DNA of 6,871 nucleotides from JACPIL01 sp964362365 (GTDB taxonomy: Archaea > Nanobdellota > Nanobdellia > Woesearchaeales > GW2011-AR9): positions 1-6,871 of the forward strand of contig CAYIEF010000053.1 in NCBI GenBank assembly GCA_964362365.1. Direction: 5' to 3'. The notes beneath the pieces were generated by a model that was not told the origin of the DNA, searched no databases, and saw only the letters and a program-made list of their open reading frames with translations. Position numbers and translations under genes: made by a program. Shown here one piece after another: positions 5,440 to 6,871 of this stretch (the first letter of the stretch is position 1; each line of letters begins with the position of its first letter).

Positions 5440-6366
5440 CTACTTCAACCCTATAGCCTTCCCATCCAAACACCATTCTTCTTGTATAGGAACGCCAAAA
5501 TAGGTTAAAATAGTCGGAGCAATATCTACTTGCGTTGGTACAGGCAGAACCTCTCCTTTCCGCACCGCTGGACCATGCATGATCAAGGGCACTTTCATCG
5601 CTTCTTCACCAACTCCATCGTGGCTTTTGCCTTTTCCCCCGTGGTCACTGGTTAGGATAGTGAGCCAGCGTTCCTTGCCGTAAGCAGGTCGCTTCTTCAC
5701 TGCATTCATGAGCATTCCAACGTAATGATCAATTGTTTCTATCTCTAAAAGATACTCATGAACCTCTGGACTAAAACCATGATCATGCCCAACCATATCT
5801 ACCTGTCCAAAATAGGCGAACATCACATCTATACTTCTATGCTCTAGTAGATACGCAGCAGTTTCTGCAACTTTTCTATCGCCCTCTTCTTCGAAAGGAT
5901 GATAGATTTTCTGGTCAGCCTTAGTAATAATCAATTTAGTGATCCAATCTAGGCTGGCAACGACGCAGGTATTAAAGTTCTGATTGTGGCTCTCCAGCCT
6001 GCTGATAAGTGTTGGATACTGCCGATAATTAGCTCCCGCAAAAGAATTGTCTTTAATACCATTACTCTTAACTCCATGTTTGTTTTCCCATACTCCGGTA
6101 AAAATATTTGACCATCCCGGTCCGGTAATGGTATGTGCTCCAGTACGCGCTTCTAAACTATACACACCTTCAGCCATCAAAGAATCAATGTTGGGTGTGG
6201 CTGCCTGCAGTAACGCATCCGGGCGCAATCCATCTACCCCTATCAGCAATACTTTTTCAAAACCTGGCTGTCGCTGATATACGCGACGCAAATCTCTGGC
6301 AATCAGACAACCACCCACTCCGGCACCTACTAAACCGCCGATAAACGCTCTTCTACTTAACGACAT
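5440..6366 (-). CDS. Tat-exported type I phosphodiesterase / alkaline phosphatase superfamily enzyme
   Basis: This 308-residue metal-dependent hydrolase belongs to the nucleotide pyrophosphatase/phosphodiesterase branch of the alkaline phosphatase superfamily, which cleaves phosphodiesters or phosphomonoesters through a Thr/Ser nucleophile and two metal ions, usually zinc. The expected ligands are in order: D45 (GVDGLRPD), likely nucleophile T81 (TGPGW), D190 and H194 (DMVGH), D241 and H242 (SDHGG), and H249 (KSHDG). The N-terminus carries a twin-arginine signal, SRRAFIGG (4-11), and a weakly hydrophobic segment ending VGGC (C20), so it may be exported folded and possibly lipid-anchored. At about 300 residues it is near the lower end for the family and has no extra domains. 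Its promoter is a TATA-like box about 31 bases before the ATG, separate from the upstream gene. The substrate cannot be read from sequence; nucleotides, phospholipid head groups or cell-surface phosphoesters are possible. Confidence 0.9.
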   Translation of the reverse strand: MSLSRRAFIGGLVGAGVGGCLIARDLRRVYQRQPGFEKVLLIGVDGLRPDALLQAATPNIDSLMAEGVYSLEARTGAHTITGPGWSNIFTGVWENKHGVKSNGIKDNSFAGANYRQYPTLISRLESHNQNFNTCVVASLDWITKLIITKADQKIYHPFEEEGDRKVAETAAYLLEHRSIDVMFAYFGQVDMVGHDHGFSPEVHEYLLEIETIDHYVGMLMNAVKKRPAYGKERWLTILTSDHGGKGKSHDGVGEEAMKVPLIMHGPAVRKGEVLPVPTQVDIAPTILTYFGVPIQEEWCLDGKAIGLK

Positions 6367-6392
6367 TATAAAAAAGAAGAATATCTGTAAAG

Positions 6393-6401
6393 CTTAAAAA
6401 G
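6393..6401 (-). promoter_or_regulatory. TATA box for the phosphodiesterase gene
   Basis: The minus strand reads AAAACTTTTTAAG here, sharing AAACTTTTTAA with the cdc48 upstream region. Its centre lies about 31 bases before ATG 6366. No SD sequence precedes that ATG (the bases before it are TTTTTTATA), which fits a leaderless or very short-leader mRNA. Confidence 0.5.
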
Positions 6402-6417
6402 TTTTGGAAACGAGAGA

Positions 6418-6431
6418 TTAAAAAATAAAAA
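6418..6431 (-). terminator. U-rich terminator behind the 140-residue gene
   Basis: Immediately after the TAA stop the minus strand reads TTTTTATTTTTTAA with no hairpin. It lies about 17 bases before the phosphodiesterase TATA box, so the two genes are probably separate transcription units. Confidence 0.6.
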
Positions 6432-6854
6432 TTACTTCTTTTCAACTACTGACCCAGGCCTTACTTTCGGCAACGGAAGCGGGCTAGGCAGATTTACATC
6501 TTCGCTGATCTTGATCGCCTGGATGTTTCCTTTGTGCAGTGCGGCATTGATGATCTGCTCCATCACCCCCATGGGAATTTTCTTGCTCTTCTTCCACAAT
6601 GTTTTTACTTCTTCAACTACCGCGGAATCATCAACAAAAAGCACTTGCCCTTCCACATCAATTTTTCCCAAATCAGGTTCATAGTGGCAGGCAAAATCAA
6701 AGGTAAACTTAAGGCCTTTCTTTCCTTCTACTGAGAAATCGAGATCTTCCACATCCTTGATAGAAACATTATTGTTGATCTTAATCTGGCCGCCCTTCGC
6801 TTTGAGGCTGCGCTCTGCATTTACTTTATGAACATTTATTTTTACAATTGGCAT
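6432..6854 (-). CDS. Conserved-looking archaeal protein of unknown function, possibly SecB-like
   Basis: This is a 140-residue soluble protein without signal peptide or membrane segment. Residues 1-75 look like antiparallel beta strands (MPIVKINVHKV, GQIKINNNVSI, GLKFTFDFACHYEP, GKIDVEGQVLFV). They are followed by helices at about 76-91 and 94-108 and a proline-rich tail (LPSPLPLPKVRPG, 122-134). The strand block with the 'FxFxxxYxPxxGxIxxxG' pattern, then helices ending in a 'NLPxPLPLP' segment, recalls the layout of SecB and archaeal SecB-like proteins, which hold clients unfolded. This is a fold-level impression only, without a recognised catalytic or binding motif. ATG 6854 is preceded by an SD sequence. 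The region further upstream is outside the window, so membership of a longer operon cannot be judged. Confidence 0.8.
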   Translation of the reverse strand: MPIVKINVHKVNAERSLKAKGGQIKINNNVSIKDVEDLDFSVEGKKGLKFTFDFACHYEPDLGKIDVEGQVLFVDDSAVVEEVKTLWKKSKKIPMGVMEQIINAALHKGNIQAIKISEDVNLPSPLPLPKVRPGSVVEKK

Positions 6855-6860
6855 AATAAA

Positions 6861-6866
6861 CCACCT
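6861..6866 (-). promoter_or_regulatory. Shine-Dalgarno site for the 140-residue gene
   Basis: AGGTGG on the minus strand lies 6 bases before ATG 6854. Having an SD sequence, unlike the neighbouring leaderless-looking genes, suggests an untranslated leader or an internal operon position. Confidence 0.7.
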
Positions 6867-6871
6867 TTTCT

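Noticed and set aside
5264..5508. Two overlapping plus-strand frames (79 and 60 codons), hydrophobic and aromatic
   Set aside because: They cover the AT-rich cdc48 upstream region and run antisense into the phosphodiesterase 3' end. The longer one starts with TTG, neither has an SD sequence, and their composition is what AT-rich DNA gives by chance.

Overview
The window looks archaeal and most resembles an uncultured DPANN-type lineage; the phylum cannot be fixed from sequence alone. The evidence is a two-ring Cdc48/VAT ATPase with an archaeal N-domain, Shine-Dalgarno (SD) sequences of the GGTGAT/AGGTGG type, TATA-like boxes about 26-32 bases before start codons (a spacing expected for leaderless transcripts), U-rich terminators without hairpins, and a secreted protein dense in N-glycosylation sequons.

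Layout from left to right. 24-239 (minus) is a small ribbon-helix-helix protein, probably a regulator or antitoxin. 240-557 is AT-rich and holds promoter elements pointing both ways. 558-692 (plus) is a possible 44-residue small protein whose frame contains a perfect 9-bp hairpin. 704-1447 (plus) is an exported, Cys-free, sequon-rich surface protein ending at a strong T-tract. It converges, 51 bp apart, on the large gene 5251-1499 (minus). That gene encodes a Cdc48/VAT AAA+ unfoldase interrupted in its D1 ring by a 487-residue intein with an apparently intact LAGLIDADG homing endonuclease. 5252-5439 is the cdc48 upstream region, with several promoter-like elements, a 25-bp-spaced direct repeat and a leaderless-looking 23-codon ORF resembling an antitoxin N-terminus. 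6366-5440 (minus) is a Tat-exported type I phosphodiesterase/alkaline phosphatase superfamily enzyme. 6854-6432 (minus) is a conserved-looking 140-residue protein of unknown function, tentatively SecB-like.

How the genes relate. There is no obvious single pathway. The three larger minus-strand genes appear to be separate transcription units, because a T-tract follows the 140-residue gene and each of the next two has its own TATA-like element. Cdc48 serves protein unfolding and quality control; the phosphodiesterase and the sequon-rich protein act at or outside the cell surface. The most notable element is the intein, placed directly behind the D1 pore loop between Walker A and Walker B, so that Cdc48 activity should depend on protein splicing. 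The best candidates for undescribed biology are the two short ORFs, at 558-692 and 5402-5331, each preceded by a TATA-like box at near-leaderless distance.
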